This document shows, one piece after another, positions 1-12,581 of a DNA stretch of 64,000 nt (position 1 is its first letter; the number at the start of each line of letters is the position of its first letter). Origin of the DNA: Lottia gigantea (lineage: Eukaryota > Mollusca > Gastropoda > Lottiidae). The position numbers were made by a program, and so were the translations under genes. The notes under the pieces were generated by a model. That model made no database searches, was not told the DNA's origin, and was given only the letters and a program-made list of their open reading frames with translations. The DNA lies in NCBI RefSeq assembly GCF_000327385.1, contig NW_008710662.1, positions 2,474,556-2,538,555 on the forward strand, written 5' to 3'.

Positions 1-220
1 CATTCAAATTATTTTCTTTTATAATATTTTGGTAGTTTTGCCTTTAAATAGCCCATATGCTATAATTAATCCAATATGATTCGTCAACGATTCGCGTAAG
101 TATGTCATTCTGTTTTTCAAACAGAGAAAAAACAATCAATCAATTTGATGTTGAAGGTTGACGAATCTGATGCATCAAAAGTAAAGCGTAGAACATTAAG
201 ACTTTTTTCATTCTCTGTGT

Positions 221-405
221 CTTAGTCAGCTGCTTGCTCGCTAACCTGAAAGTCCAGAGTTCAGTCCCATCATAGGTCGAGATAATAACTTTTTTTTTCA
301 CCGTTTTCCCTAGCAGTGATGCAGGTAAGAGGGCTGACATGGAAAAAGCGTAAGCTGTTCGGATGGTGCAGAAAAGTAGCAATCCATTCACATTATTCTG
401 TTTAT
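221..405 (+). mobile_element. tRNA-headed SINE copy (probable)
   Basis: The head reads like the 3' half of a tRNA, with an anticodon-arm-like stretch followed by a box-B-like GAGTTCAGTCCC (257-268) and then CATAGGTCGAGATAATAAC. The block around 364-376 (GGTGCAGAAAAGTAG) recurs near 35729, next to an ATTTC-type tail. A reverse copy with the same head block is at 14575-14775. The exact ends were not determined. Confidence 0.5.
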
Positions 406-500
406 CATTATTCTGTCAAATCAATGCCAATGATTCTTTTTTTTGGTTACTGCTAAATAGTTATAATTTTACCACATGTATCTATTATTTTATTATTCAG

Positions 501-2743
501 GACAAGAGTAACAACAAAGAGAGCATTTGTTTTAGATTTAAAGGATGATGATTCAAAACCAATAGAAAAGGTACTGTCACCCACTGAGGTCTGATTATAC
601 CTGCCAGTCAGCCATATCTTACTGGTATATGATAAGTTGGCGTGTGAAAGAGGGCTTTTGAAGTTAAATTTCGCTATGATGCTTTTTGAAATCTATCTTG
701 ATTTGAAGTTGCTTCCCTTTATGTATTGTAATATGTTGCCAACTTATTGAAATTGACCATGAATAAATCTTAGACTAGATTTTTCTTACTAAGACAATAA
801 TAGTTCCAGTTTTCAGTTGATGTTGGAATACCCTGGCTCTCGGAAATTTGAAATAATATGAGTTAAAGTTTGATTCTCAGGTTATATGTTAATATGAAAT
901 ATTTTCAGTCTACAGAGGAAAAGAATAGTACTAGTAATACAAGTTTTGATATTGGTACACCAGATATACCAGATGGTAAGACATTGTTTTACAAATATAA
1001 ACAGATATTTTACATCTTTTAATTAAATAATCAGATAGCTGTACAAGCAAAAAGCTTATTTTTTTTTTTTGATATAAGTTAGTCTGCAGACTATTCAATA
1101 TAAAATTTTGAAAAGATATTATCTTTTGGACATTATGGTGTAGTGAATGATTTTGAAACAACTTAATGCTATCATAACTGATGCTATTAAAATCTTATTT
1201 TAAAAAGGTTACTCATCAACTCATTGAAACAATTTTTTACTCAAAATTTTTTATTTCAGTGGATTCAAATAAAAATGAAAATGTGGAAAATATCAGAAAT
1301 TGTGAAGAAGATTTCTGCACCCCAAACAGTCCACTCAACTGTACTGGAGTACTTAATGAGATACTAAAACATCCACCATTAGGTACTTCTACACCAAGAA
1401 TAGCTGTACCACAAAACAGATCTAAACAACCAAATCACTATCCAAAATCTCTGTTTAGAAATACTTCATCAAAACTGAACCAATGCTCCCCAATTAGAAA
1501 ATATGCTATCATTAAACCCTCCAGTCAAATTCACACATCTCCTAAGAAAGCTAAATGGAGGCCTGCTGAAGATGTGCCAATAACAGCAAAACTAAAGAAT
1601 ACTTTTTCCTGTTCCTATTCTTCAACTAAAACTGTATCAGAACAATCTGTTACATCACCAGTGAAAGAGGTTCAGGATGTCCCTGTCACACCCAATTCAC
1701 AAAGTTCTGATACATGTTCAGCTTCCCCCTCACCAGAAGTGCCTATTCAAAATAAGGTTCTACAAGAGTCTGTTAAATCTGTTACAGCTTCTGAACCACA
1801 CCGATCAACCAAAAGCAAAGGTTTAAGATCACCCAAAGTAAACAAAATCGCCAAACTAAGACCAAGATCAGCATTAAGTTCACCAATATCAATAGAAATA
1901 CCAGCTCTTAAATCTCAAAAAGAGAAAACACCTTCTGAGTCCAGAATTAAGCATATATCTTTATCAAAATCTGCCATCAAACAAGTTTCTATTGATTCTG
2001 AATCACCAATTCCAGAGGCAAGTCAAGGTACGAAATCAGAAAAGAAAAGTAAGGGAACAAAATCTAAAAATAAAGTGCCAAGAGAAGTGAAGCTACTAAT
2101 GGAACAATGTTATAAAATGGAGAACCTTAAGAGTCATTATCATGCAGATACTGGTGAAGTGGAATTTGAGCAGTATACCAGATCACATAAACCTGTCTGT
2201 TATAATGTAGATACTATGTTAGCTAAATTTGACAAGCAATCAGTCCCTAAGAAAAGAATAGCAAAGAGTCAGTCTGATGTTTATAACTTTAGTGGCTGTA
2301 CTGTAGGGAAAAAAGGACAGCCAAAACCCCCCAAATCTTCCAAAAGTCCCAAAAAGAAAACAACCTCAAAATCAAAAAAGAACATTCCTGAAGATTCTGG
2401 AAATTCATCATCATCATTCAATATTAAAAGAAAGAAATCGGCAACCAAAGTAATTTCAGATGATGATGATGGAAATATATTTATACAGAAAAAAAGAAAA
2501 GTTTCGAAAGACTCTGATTCTGGTTACTGCAAGGAGACTGGTGGAACTAAGGATCCAAAGAAAAAGCCCAATGCTGTAAGAAGTAAAAGATCTCTATACA
2601 CCCGAAATTATGATGATTTCGATTATGATATATCACCATCTACCTCAACAACATCTAACGAAAATCATTTCGTTAAATCTATGAAACACTTGGTGAAAAA
2701 AACAGACTTTCGTAAAATGCGAAAAACCTCCAAAAAGAGCTAG
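501..2743 (+). CDS. 3' end of an unrecognised Ser/Pro/Lys-rich, probably nuclear protein gene (three exons, 5' part outside window)
   Basis: Three exons join in phase: 501-570, 909-975 and 1260-2743, each with AG before and GT after, ending at TAG 2741-2743. Upstream exons lie outside the window or were not found. The product is low-complexity and strongly basic. It has many Ser/Thr-Pro sites of the CDK type (TPNSP, TSPVK, SPKVNK, SPIRK), several poly-Lys clusters that could act as nuclear localisation signals, and an acidic DDDD patch before one of them. The best-ordered parts are a segment around VKLLMEQCYKMENLKSHYH (about 2090-2145) and a C-terminal piece beginning RSLYTRNYDDFDY (about 2587). 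No catalytic or membrane segment is visible. I do not recognise the family; a replication or mitotic scaffold would fit the composition but is only a guess. The ATG at 1181 is intronic and is not the start. Confidence 0.75.
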
Positions 2744-2806
2744 AGTGCTAATCATAGAACTGGACAGTTATTTAGTTCCTGTGTGTGGGTTGTGCATCAA
2801 TGTTCC

Positions 2807-2812
2807 AATAAA
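2807..2812 (+). terminator. Candidate polyadenylation signal AATAAA
   Basis: AATAAA about 65 bp after the stop codon of the plus-strand gene. It is the first such hexamer downstream; another possible one lies near 3258. Confidence 0.45.
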
Positions 2813-3311
2813 AAAGTAGATTCCTACTCCAAAAATTTCACACTGTAGGATGTTGTGGTATCTATTACACCAAGCTGGTGAAGAAACATTTTCATTTCGT
2901 ATGTGGACTATTTGAATGTCTTGTTAATTGTACAGGTCCAAATGAAATACCAATAGAGAATGACTGTCATTTCCTAAATGTTGCTTGAAGATGTTTTATA
3001 TAATTATTTGTAATTATAATTACATGTATATTTAAGTGCTATGTCATTTGTATATATTTTAAACTGTTTATCATTCAATGTATCAATTACTTGAACAATT
3101 TCATATTGATTCTGATATCTGTTTACAGTTCTGTTAATTATAAATTCTCTAATTGCATTTTCCCATCTTTCGTGCCTCAATACAAATAAGTAGGGTTATT
3201 TATAATCCTATTTCAATAGTTAGTTTCATTAATTGATGAAGCTAGCATTGAAAGTTAAATAAATATTCATAGACTAAAGTACTATCTAAATAAATAACCA
3301 ATCTAATTGAA

Positions 3312-3491
3312 ATTACAATTTCGTATGTTTTTTGTTTTCTGATATTTTTTGTTAATTCCTTTTTTATCACAGTATTTACATGGCACGCTTTGATTGATGA
3401 AAATTTCTACCTTTGGGACAGGCGACAGAAAACTTACATTACAATGTAGATTAAAAATATCAGAAAACAAAAAACATACGAAATTGTAATG
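3312..3491. mobile_element. Foldback MITE, about 180 bp
   Basis: Two inverted arms of about 38 bp face each other. The left arm begins ATTACAATTTCGTATG (3312) and the right arm ends CATACGAAATTGTAAT (3491). Only about 100 bp separates them, and it encodes nothing. The structure is typical of a non-autonomous DNA transposon; the superfamily is not clear from the termini. Confidence 0.65.
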
Positions 3492-3967
3492 TAATTTTAA
3501 TAAGATTGAATGAATAACAGGTATTGCACTCCGTTACTGGATGAATATTTTATTTGGCATAGTATACATATCAACATATATATGATAACTCAACTCTCTG
3601 TCGTGTTACTGGTGTTATTGAAAATGTCGATATGCGTACACATATTTGAAACGACGCAACACGTCTTGAGCGAAAAAAGTAAAACCTATGTCTAAAGAAT
3701 GAACGGCCAGACCAGTCTCTGCCAAATGGTTCTGTTCTGCAAAAAAAAAATGTGTAGCGGATGTTGTTGGTTTTCGTAGAAAGTGAAGGTTGAAGATTGT
3801 TACTGGCTGTGAGTCATCGACACGATTGATAATTCTATTCGTAATGCCAGATCTTCTCTGATGATCATCGGTTGTCTGGGATTATCTTCCTGATGGTCTT
3901 GTAATCCTTCATGGTGATTTGCAAGGGTTCAGGCTTGGTTTATTGAAGGATAGGTTTAACTATCTTA

Positions 3968-4256
3968 TTAAAGTGATACTACGTCTTAGAATTAACATGA
4001 ATTTAAGCCATGGTCATGAATAACATAACAGGATCCTAATATAATCCGATAAATCCATAAATATGCAATTAACTATTGAAAAACAAGATTAAGCGTTTTT
4101 CAATAATTACTCAGTTTTAAGAATTTTCCAGATTTTACTGGGATTCTGTTGTAACTTTATGACACCAGATAAGTTCACTGATGAATATATACTCATATTG
4201 ACCATTTCGAGAACTTAAATTTTATGTTCATTCTAAGACGTAGTATCACTTAAAAT
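3968..4256. mobile_element. Foldback MITE, about 290 bp
   Basis: The inverted ends share AAGTGATACTACGTCTTAGA on the left (3973-3992) and its reverse complement on the right (about 4232-4251). Weaker pairing extends inward to about 35 bp. Both flanks carry a TTA/TTAA-like sequence. The interior has no coding sequence, so it is probably a non-autonomous DNA transposon. Confidence 0.6.
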
Positions 4257-5477
4257 GAGATTACAATTTCATTTAAATTTACTGATATTTTCGTGAACAT
4301 TGCAATCTGCTTCATTACTTTTTGGATCTTTTATATGTTATTGTCATGGATGTTGTAACATAATTATATACCTGGACATAGATGCATTGCCATGTTACTC
4401 TGCTGGATGGTTTTAATGATATATAATATCTGACAATCTGACTCCCATGGTCAGTAATGCTCTTCCCGGGTTATCTTTCGGTACATGTGGCGATGGTGTG
4501 GGACAGAAAACGCTTTCTTCAGTAAGATGATGTGAACAAATATTAGTGGTTGGCTAATGGTGCTCTATGGGACTGATGTCTGGGGTAAATGTAGATAACA
4601 TTGTATTTAAATCAGATTGTAATACAGTTATTCTGAATATTGCTGAATCCTGTAATATCTAACTTGTTGACGGAATTTTAATCAGAGATAAGATTAGTCA
4701 GCGAGTTCAAGACTAGAATACACCCTGTTTTCTTCCCTAGCACTCTGTGATAGACAAGGGTTTCCAGTGCCTGTTATATTATTTATTATATTGGAAGATG
4801 ACAGGTGATAACTAACAGTATATATTCTAACTCGTCTTTCAATTAATTCTATTGATTATTTACATTCCAATATAACAGTCTCCTGCAATTTTTATTACTT
4901 ATTTACCTGTACAACATCGTTAAAAAAATATCGTTTCATCTTCGTTTTGTTTAAATGTATTGTTCTATGTGAGATGCCCCGTTGCTCGATATTTTGTTCT
5001 AAATTAATGATCTAAATAAATTACATGCGACTTACACAATTAATTCAAAAGGTAAACCTTTTTATTTCACAGTTGATATACAAACTTCTATATTTGAAAA
5101 AACTTCTTTGAAAATGACAATGATCAGTTAACAGAAACGATTTTCTTTAATTTTCTTTATTAAAGATTATAAATGTTTCAATTAATTTAAAATCAAATGG
5201 AGTATATCATGTTTGATCCGTATTATTTTTCATGAAATTGTTAATCAAGAAGTGTAGACTTACAATCTTTTAATAGATTTATCGACGGAAATTGAGGCTC
5301 CCCCGGAGAGAATAAAATTCCTGGAATAACTGGATTTTTGACTTGTAATCGGGATAGAAAAGGCATAGAAAAGGAAATGCTAGGGCACGATCCGGAAACG
5401 TTCCGAACGTCAAGTAGGCTATTGACTCCATTTATTTATTCTATTATCAACAATCCAAAAAAGTTCACCACTGCGGA

Positions 5478-5519
5478 CCCCGCTACACGTCTATTGACAC
5501 CTATAGTCGTGTAGCGGGG
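5478..5519. repeat. Strong GC-rich hairpin
   Basis: CCCCGCTACACG (5478-5489) faces CGTGTAGCGGGG (5508-5519). The stem continues through CTAT/ATAG with a T-T mismatch, leaving a loop of about 8 bases. It stands out in an AT-rich surrounding. It may be the core of a small foldback element; TGTGTAGCGG also occurs near 3751. Confidence 0.6.
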
Positions 5520-5529
5520 ACGTAGGTAT

Positions 5530-5650
5530 AAGTTGGTCTCTGGAAATTTGGTCACCGGAAATGTGGTCAGAGTAATAAAGGAACAAGATATTATGGTCAC
5601 ATTAATACGGGTACAAGGTATTTTGGTCACAGAAATACGGACACACGGTA
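5530..5650. repeat. Degenerate TGGTCA-type short tandem repeat
   Basis: The motifs TTTGGTCACCGGAAAT, GTGGTCAGAGTAATA, ATGGTCACATTAATACGG and TTGGTCACAGAAATACGG follow each other at irregular spacing. Related motifs occur in reverse orientation at about 15340-15415 and 25765-26130. No coding function is evident. Confidence 0.45.
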
Positions 5651-6993
5651 TTTTTCATCCATACACTGAGCCGTCCTCGAACTACTTTTATGTGCTGGAT
5701 CGCCAAGCACAAGAGATATATACCAGTATCCATACCCCCTAGAACTCTGTGTCTATTTGTTAAATTATATGTGGACATACACTACGGTTCGCCCAATCAA
5801 GCAGGAGGGCCCACCGAATACAACTTGATTTGCCTAATCCTATGATCCGATTCTAGGCAAATAAGATTTATCGAAACTGAAAATGTCGCCGTTGTAAATC
5901 GCTGTTCCCGGCTGGAGACATATCTAACTCGTCTGAATGGGGTACGATTTATTCTTATTAGTTGCAGAATCATGTTTTGGATTGAGAGTTTGATATCAAT
6001 TACTCTATCCTTAAAAATGCACGAAGCTTGCCGTTACCAGTGAAATTAGCTTTTTAGAATACATGAAATTATAATAATTCTACTACAAAGCTGATATAAC
6101 TATCAATAGGATGTCGAAGAGTAATTTTGTAGCTTTTGAGTAAATAAATCATTATTCTGTCTTTTGTGAAAAATTTGACTATTAATTATGACATGAATGT
6201 AGTAGGAAAGAACATTTTGATGACAAAATGATGACGCAAGTAGGAAATCAATAACACAAATTGGTTCATAAAACGATAGCTTTGATATTTTCACGTTTTA
6301 AAATATACATGTATATCTTCTGTGGATTAAATTCGACACTTCCTACTTCCTTGAAAGGATCCATACCGTGTACATAATTTAAAGAGGTTAAATATTGACG
6401 CATTTGAATCTTCATTTAGAATAAAAATACAACCTGTTTTCAAGCCTGTCAAATCTTTGATTTGGGTAATTGATGTATTAGTACTCCATTAAAACGATTA
6501 CGAAGCTAGTTTTTTTTAGCGAATGTGCATTAGAGACAATAGATTCAAATAATACTGACAGTGACGTCATATCCTGGTAAATAATTACAGGAACCACAGA
6601 AGTCAGATAGGAAATCAGAATGTTTGTCCTTGATCCATATACAATGGAAAGAAATCCTTTAATTGCATGTATTATACTTGCTTTACCAGCCAATCCTCAA
6701 TTTAGCATAATAAAAGGACATAGTTTAGAATAGAAATTAATACAACCTGAGGTTTGCATGGTATATAAGATAAATACTGGAGTTCATTCTAGTTTATTTT
6801 CAGACAAACTTATTGCAGACAAACTTGAGATCAGATTTGCATGAGCAACTGTAGAAGTGTTGCACGAAAAGCCCGGAGCCCAACATGTAATAAAACCATT
6901 GCATATGAGTTGCCTCAAGTTTTCGTGGAAACAACCACAAATTTAGTGACGTTTAGTTTAATCAATGTGATCTGATATTACATTTTTGCTTCA

Positions 6994-8157
6994 TTAGGAA
7001 CATGATTCTATTATATCGCCATCTTGTTCACTGTCAAACGATGTAAAACATTCGAATTGTTCAGTATCCACCATATTGGTACCACTCGAGTACCCGGATG
7101 ATGTTTCCGATGCAGACGATATAAATCTATCTTTTGCTTTGACAAGTCTATGAAAACAATAAATTCGTGACTTTTCCTTTTTTGTTTCTGAAATATTGTG
7201 TTCTATTTCCGGTTCGGTAGAATCTAATTCTTTTGATTTGAGTTTTTGTGACTTTGATTCTATAAGTGGAATATTGGACTGTATAGATGGAATATGATTT
7301 GAGAGAAGTTGATCAGGTACATCAATATTTGATAACAATTCACTGTTTTCAGGATTACTTTTAATATCCGCCTGTTTCTCATTATTAATCATTGCACAAT
7401 AAGCATCGATATCCGTCTCTTTAAAAGTTAAACTTTCTGATCGACATGTTTCATTTTCTACTTCAAACACTATTTCCGGTGCTATAGAATTACCTGATTG
7501 AACACTCCTTGTACTTCGTTTTAAATGCATATTAGGATTATGTTTGGAAAGACTAGGTCCATATTTAGGCTGAAAACTGTCCCTGTCTTTAAACGATGAT
7601 GTAACAGATCCATCATTGGAAAACGTTTCTGAATTTATACGAGATATTGGTCTCTCTTTTGATTTTGAAGCGAGTTTTTCAGCCAAGGAATGGGACGATT
7701 CTAATTCACTGATATTGGTTATTGAGGTCAATTCTTCACTAGGTAAAGTTTTCATGGACTGTGGAAACATACTGGGAAGACCTAACTTAATACGCAATTT
7801 TTCCTCTTCTTGGTGGGAACAGGCAGCCGCTAAGACGAGAAATACTAATCCGGAACATAAAAACACTGGACCTAACACATGAAATATCTCTTTACTTGAC
7901 CAGAAAATTGTGTTTTTGCCAAGTCCATGAACTGTGGAAGCCAACGTCAGGAACGACCCAGTCATCATGCCTAAGACTGCTGGTATATACAACTTCTTCC
8001 AGCGTTTGAGTCTACGATCACCTTCCAAGGAGCTCACACGTTCACGGCGTTTAGCTCGACGTTTCGCATATTCACCATCTCGGAAGAAATCTCCGTCTTT
8101 CCGCCAAAGTTCAAACTCTTGAATGCGACTATTGAGATGTGATCCGGCTTTGCGCAT
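6994..8157 (-). CDS. Two-pass membrane protein of unknown function, 387 aa
   Basis: A single coding exon reads from ATG at 8157 down to a stop at 6994. The start is favoured because an in-frame TGA lies just upstream and a splice acceptor (TTACAG ending at 8206) marks a 5'-UTR exon before it. The N-terminus is charged and very basic (residues about 19-55, with KRRAKRRER). It is followed by two hydrophobic segments at about 57-79 and 91-113 with a short loop between. The remaining 270 or so residues are polar, Ser/Glu/Lys-rich and probably disordered and cytosolic, with a Ser/Gly-rich stretch near the C-terminus (SETSSGYSSG). The hairpin layout with a long tail recalls TMEM200-type proteins, but I see no diagnostic motif and leave it unnamed. 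Confidence 0.75.
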   Translation of the reverse strand: MRKAGSHLNSRIQEFELWRKDGDFFRDGEYAKRRAKRRERVSSLEGDRRLKRWKKLYIPAVLGMMTGSFLTLASTVHGLGKNTIFWSSKEIFHVLGPVFLCSGLVFLVLAAACSHQEEEKLRIKLGLPSMFPQSMKTLPSEELTSITNISELESSHSLAEKLASKSKERPISRINSETFSNDGSVTSSFKDRDSFQPKYGPSLSKHNPNMHLKRSTRSVQSGNSIAPEIVFEVENETCRSESLTFKETDIDAYCAMINNEKQADIKSNPENSELLSNIDVPDQLLSNHIPSIQSNIPLIESKSQKLKSKELDSTEPEIEHNISETKKEKSRIYCFHRLVKAKDRFISSASETSSGYSSGTNMVDTEQFECFTSFDSEQDGDIIESCS

Positions 8158-8211
8158 CCTCTGTGTTGTTGTTCACCCATTGGAAATTCAGCTTTGACTT
8201 TGTTCCTGTAA

Positions 8212-11200
8212 CGAGAATAAGTTAAATCTGAGATATTTATGAACAAATTGAATAATTGATAAATAAAAAAGGCGCCAGAATGCCCTACTCGATTTGCTAA
8301 CCTAATGAGCTCAGTTCCCGTCATCCATGTTATTGACTTGCTGAGGACACTATAAATTGTTGAAACGTTGCATACAATTAGGAGTATTATATGATAGTGT
8401 TCCGTTCTCAAAGTTATTTTTCAGATGAAAATTCGACGCCGTGTTCATCTACAATTACCACTAAAAGTGCCTTGGGAGTTACCGTTATTAGAAATGTCCC
8501 AAGCAGTAGGTCTATTATACCAATGTGATTGCGTCATCAGTAATACCTGTATCTGTATTGGAAACAAATATTAACTAAGTCTTCGAAACTGACAATAGCC
8601 TTCACTCTAATCGGAACAATTTATTGAAATTAAGACGAACGGAACAATGTTTGTTGCTTAGCTGATAACTGAAATGAGTTTTATAAAACAATTCATTCGA
8701 CATGTACAGCATATTGACTCACTCTAAACCATTAAAAAACAAAACAGATATGACGAAGTATTAATTGCAAGGACTCCACATTGTCTATTGCAGCGCGATA
8801 CAAAATCACTTAAATTAACACTATATTTTCACAGAAATAGCAAAACACTTTCAGCAATGAAATTTTCATGGTTTTTCAAAATGTCACCCTTTATTATGGT
8901 AAGTATTATCTCTTACGCAATTTGATAACATTTGAGGAAAAGTATTGATTTTTCACTTCATTGAATATAAGATAATATATTTTGTGTTATATTACATATA
9001 ATATATATTTATTATTCATTTTATGACACTTCATTATTTTAATTGTTCAGAACTAATTAACTACTATTCAAGCTTCCATTGGTATTATTACTGACGACAA
9101 TAGTATACTTGATGATGACATTTACTTGGTTAAACTCTGGATGGCTAATAAAAAAACAGCTTACAGATGTGGAATAATGACAGAGAGAAAAGAGAGATGT
9201 ATCTATCCAAATTACAATCTATAAGTCCACATGCCGCCAATCAAAGAGGTATACAAGAAAGTCGCCTTGTGCATCATGGATTATTCAAAATGTAAATGAA
9301 TGACAAAACCAGCTATGTAAGCGTGTGAGAGTCCGATGACCTTGAGTAAGTCATCTAAAATCTAAAATCGACCCAGATGTAAATGGGTACGGATAATCCC
9401 GGAAAGATCAATGCTAAGAGGTTTGGCCAAGGACCGGCTGGTAGAAAGTATCCTGAAATGTGGACCTTATCTATTATCCTTGTAAAATATAGTTGTTTCT
9501 GATTTTCTTTTTTTCTTTTAAACTACATACGACAACTTTGATTTAAGTTTCCACTGTCAAGATCTGTAAGGACATGTAAAGAAAGGACAAGAGCTCATTT
9601 TCAGCTAACCATCGAACTTTTGAAAATGTAATCAACTGCAGTGTAAAGTTCAAGCGCATTATGTCATACCATACATATATATAATATTATGGGTTGGTTG
9701 GTGATATGAACGGAAATGGAACTTCCATTGTAAACACTTGTGACGATCTTTTTTCATTTGATTTGAGACCAAAAGATCGGCGTATGCAATGCTGAAATAA
9801 GTATTATATATTTAAGTGTATATATATACATGTAGAAATATACACCATAATTGGAGAATTATTGTTCCCCAAGGAATGGACTCAAATACAACCACACTTT
9901 GATTTTCTGTGGATAAAAGACCTACCATCCCATGTCATTAACGTTAGACCAAATTTACCTTTCTCTTTTCTGTGAACTGTGTGAATGATTCAACCATAGC
10001 CATTAACCCACTGGCCCTACCTACCAACCTGAATTTGACGATGTTTCTTTGTATTTCAGTTGGTCAATAACGGAGTGTCCTTTTATTTATCAATAAAGGA
10101 GAAAGAAAGAATAAAGCCAAAATTATTACCTCGAACGTATTTGTCAGGATGAGCAAGGGCAAAAGTTATGTTTGTGTTCATTGAATCTTTTAGCTGTGGC
10201 TCAGTGAGTCATAAGCGGTACTTTAGTTTGAAGATTCGGTTTTCAAAGCGCTTTACTCATAAGAGATGCAAACCACTGGGGACAGGTATCGACAACCGCC
10301 CTGTCTTTTCAGTGATACCTTAACATAAAAGTGAAATTTATGATGCCAATGCCTTTCAGATTTTTTTTTACAGTATTTTTTTTTTATAATGGGATAAATA
10401 GATTATGCAATAATATTATCTAATCAGAATATTGAATAATTGGTGAAAACAATATAGGTGCAATATAAATATTTCATCTGATTAATGTAAAAGGCTAACT
10501 GGTCTATCAATTGGTGTGAAGCTTTTACCACTACTACATAATTAATAGACGTAGGCTGGTAATAAACTGCTATTTATCTAGAACTAGAAAAGGTGATAGT
10601 GTTATTTAAAACACATGGGAAAAGCGGACATTTAGATAACAAGTTGGCTACAAAATCAATATAATCAGCCGAAGTGCATTTTGTTAAGTGGAAACAATAT
10701 GATATCATATTATATATGCTACTGCACACCTAATAATTAATTGTTGAATAGTGGAAAATAAAGATCATATAACATTTACGATTTATGACAAATTTAAATG
10801 GAATCGGGCAAATACTTTCCATTACAGATGCGCCATATTGTGGAGTTGATATGAGTCTTTAATATATGTAAATAGTCTTCAAAGGTACTAGAAAGGTACA
10901 AATATCGCATAATTCCTTCAAAAATATCTCACACTTGGAATTTCTTTTCCTTTTGCTATAGAAGTCTTATATAGGGCAGTGTCTCATAAAAAGCTAACTC
11001 GTCGATTTAACTTTCAATCGAGGATAATTGTGGACACTCCTGGATTTGAAGGCCCCGGTTTCGACTGTGAGCAGTGAACACTATTACTGATTTGCTTAGT
11101 TTAAAAATTACCCGTTTCTTGGACTAAAGTATGATTGATAAAAAGAAATGGCCCTTTAGATTTATTAGTCTCGGCCTAATATTAGCATTACTTAACTCTC

Positions 11201-12190
11201 CATTTTTTTTTACTTCAGCGTAGGCCTATATCCATCCTTGTGGTGGTATATTACCTTGCCTGTTTTATCCTTTATTTTCTAAAGTTTATTCATGAGTAAA
11301 ACATCAAGCATGACAATAGTAATAAAAAAGTATCATGATCAGTTTATGCATGATTAATGCATGTCACAAGTTAACAGATTGATTCAACGATACAAGTTTT
11401 TCCGGCTAAAAGGCGTTGATAATCATGTAGCTTAGAATTTAAAAAAACACATACCTTAATATAGCTCGGAATGGCGAGATTATTGTTCATGATAATCCCC
11501 TGATAGTATAGGATTGCTCTCGTATACTTCAGTTTACTCCGCTCATTGAGTAAGGTTTATTTATACTACTGCATATACGGTAGCGGTTTCATGCTTTAAT
11601 GGTTTGACTCAGATGAAAGAAATAATAGTAAACTAGCCTTGTTCCATTTATCATAGTAGGTTTTAGGCGATTCGTGTGTTTCGAAACAGTTTGCGGGTCT
11701 CCGTTTCGCAATAAATACTGTGCGAAAAAGTTTCCGAGTAAAATGTTATTTCGCGAACTACAAACTCGTTTTATAATTTTCTATCCTTATCTGATGACGT
11801 CAATTTATGCACAAAGAAGTGGCCTAGTTGCCCAGTCTAGTTCATCAAATTTGGATATAGGCTATTTATCAGTTTGGAAAAACCTGCAAACACACACGAG
11901 TGCTAATGTAAGCCAATCAAAGTACGTCATTAACATATATAAACACTGTCCGGTAGTTGCTTGATAGAATCATTGAAGTCACATTTAGAAAATATAAGAA
12001 ACAAAATATCCCAAATTGTTTTCCTGCCATTACATCCCTTACAATTCTTTGTAATGTTGTATTCTGACGGAAGGATTACGTGGTTATAGATATTAATAAC
12101 ACTACAAGATGATGAGCCATCAATTGATTAATGTACAATAAGTTTACTTTCATCTTATTAATCATTTATATCAAAATTATTTAGTTGGTT
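8212..12190. other. Gene-poor intergenic stretch
   Basis: No supported gene was found. The stretch contains one copy of a dispersed repeat (about 10822-11165, listed separately). At about 11215-11265 there is a fragment ending TATATTACCTTGCCTG, which also follows the MITE at 20168. Short open frames here lack splice partners and protein-like composition. Confidence 0.4.
10822..11165 (+). repeat. Dispersed repeat family R1, copy 1
   Basis: Shares ordered blocks with 22842-23232: TATGTAAATAGTCTTC, then CCTTCAAAAATA, then a GGATAATT.TGGACAC segment, then GTGAACACTATTACTGATT and a final segment before CTTTA. Reverse-oriented copies lie at 31985-32275 and 59355-59600. It is non-coding and most likely a MITE or SINE-like element. 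Confidence 0.6.
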
Positions 12191-12581
12191 AATTGTACAA
12201 CCTACACACAACATTGATCAACTATGTTAGTATCACCATCATGATTACTACCAGTTCAACAACCAACATACAACTAAATCAGTATCAACATTATCATGTT
12301 CGTTAGTGGTACAACAACCAACATACAACACAGATAACTAAATCAATTTCACTATTATGTTTTTCATTATTTGTACAACAACCTACCCACAGCACAGATA
12401 ACTAAATCAATTTCACTATTATGTTCTTCATTATTTGTACAACAACCTACCCACAGCACAGATCAACTACATAGGTATTTTCGTATGTGTTAATAGTTAT
12501 CAATACAACAAGCTACAAACAACACAATTCAGCTAAATCTGTATGACCATTATTATTTCAACAATCAACACTATCAAAGAT
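12190..12581 (+). repeat. Degenerate outer part of minisatellite region
   Basis: Loosely repeated units of roughly 60-75 bp contain ACAACAACCTAC..CA and GATCAACTA with TATCA motifs. They look like diverged relatives of the 54-bp array that follows. The same degenerate type continues on the other side to about 13690. Confidence 0.5.

Larger units (their letters stand above)
2813..6993. other. Intergenic stretch with small repeats
   Basis: No convincing coding exon was seen on either strand. The stretch holds two foldback MITE-like elements (3312-3491, 3968-4256), a near-perfect hairpin at 5478-5519 and a degenerate TGGTCA-rich repeat (about 5530-5650), all listed separately. The remainder is AT-rich, with short open frames that have stops or no protein-like composition. 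Confidence 0.5.

Noticed and set aside
1181-1259. ATG at 1181 as the start of the basic protein
   Set aside because: The stretch to 1259 ends in TTATTTCAG and is intronic; upstream exons 501-570 and 909-975 join the downstream frame in phase.
8034-8411. 125-codon minus-strand frame overlapping the two-TM protein
   Set aside because: It is an out-of-frame shadow across the 5'-UTR exon and the start of the real coding exon.
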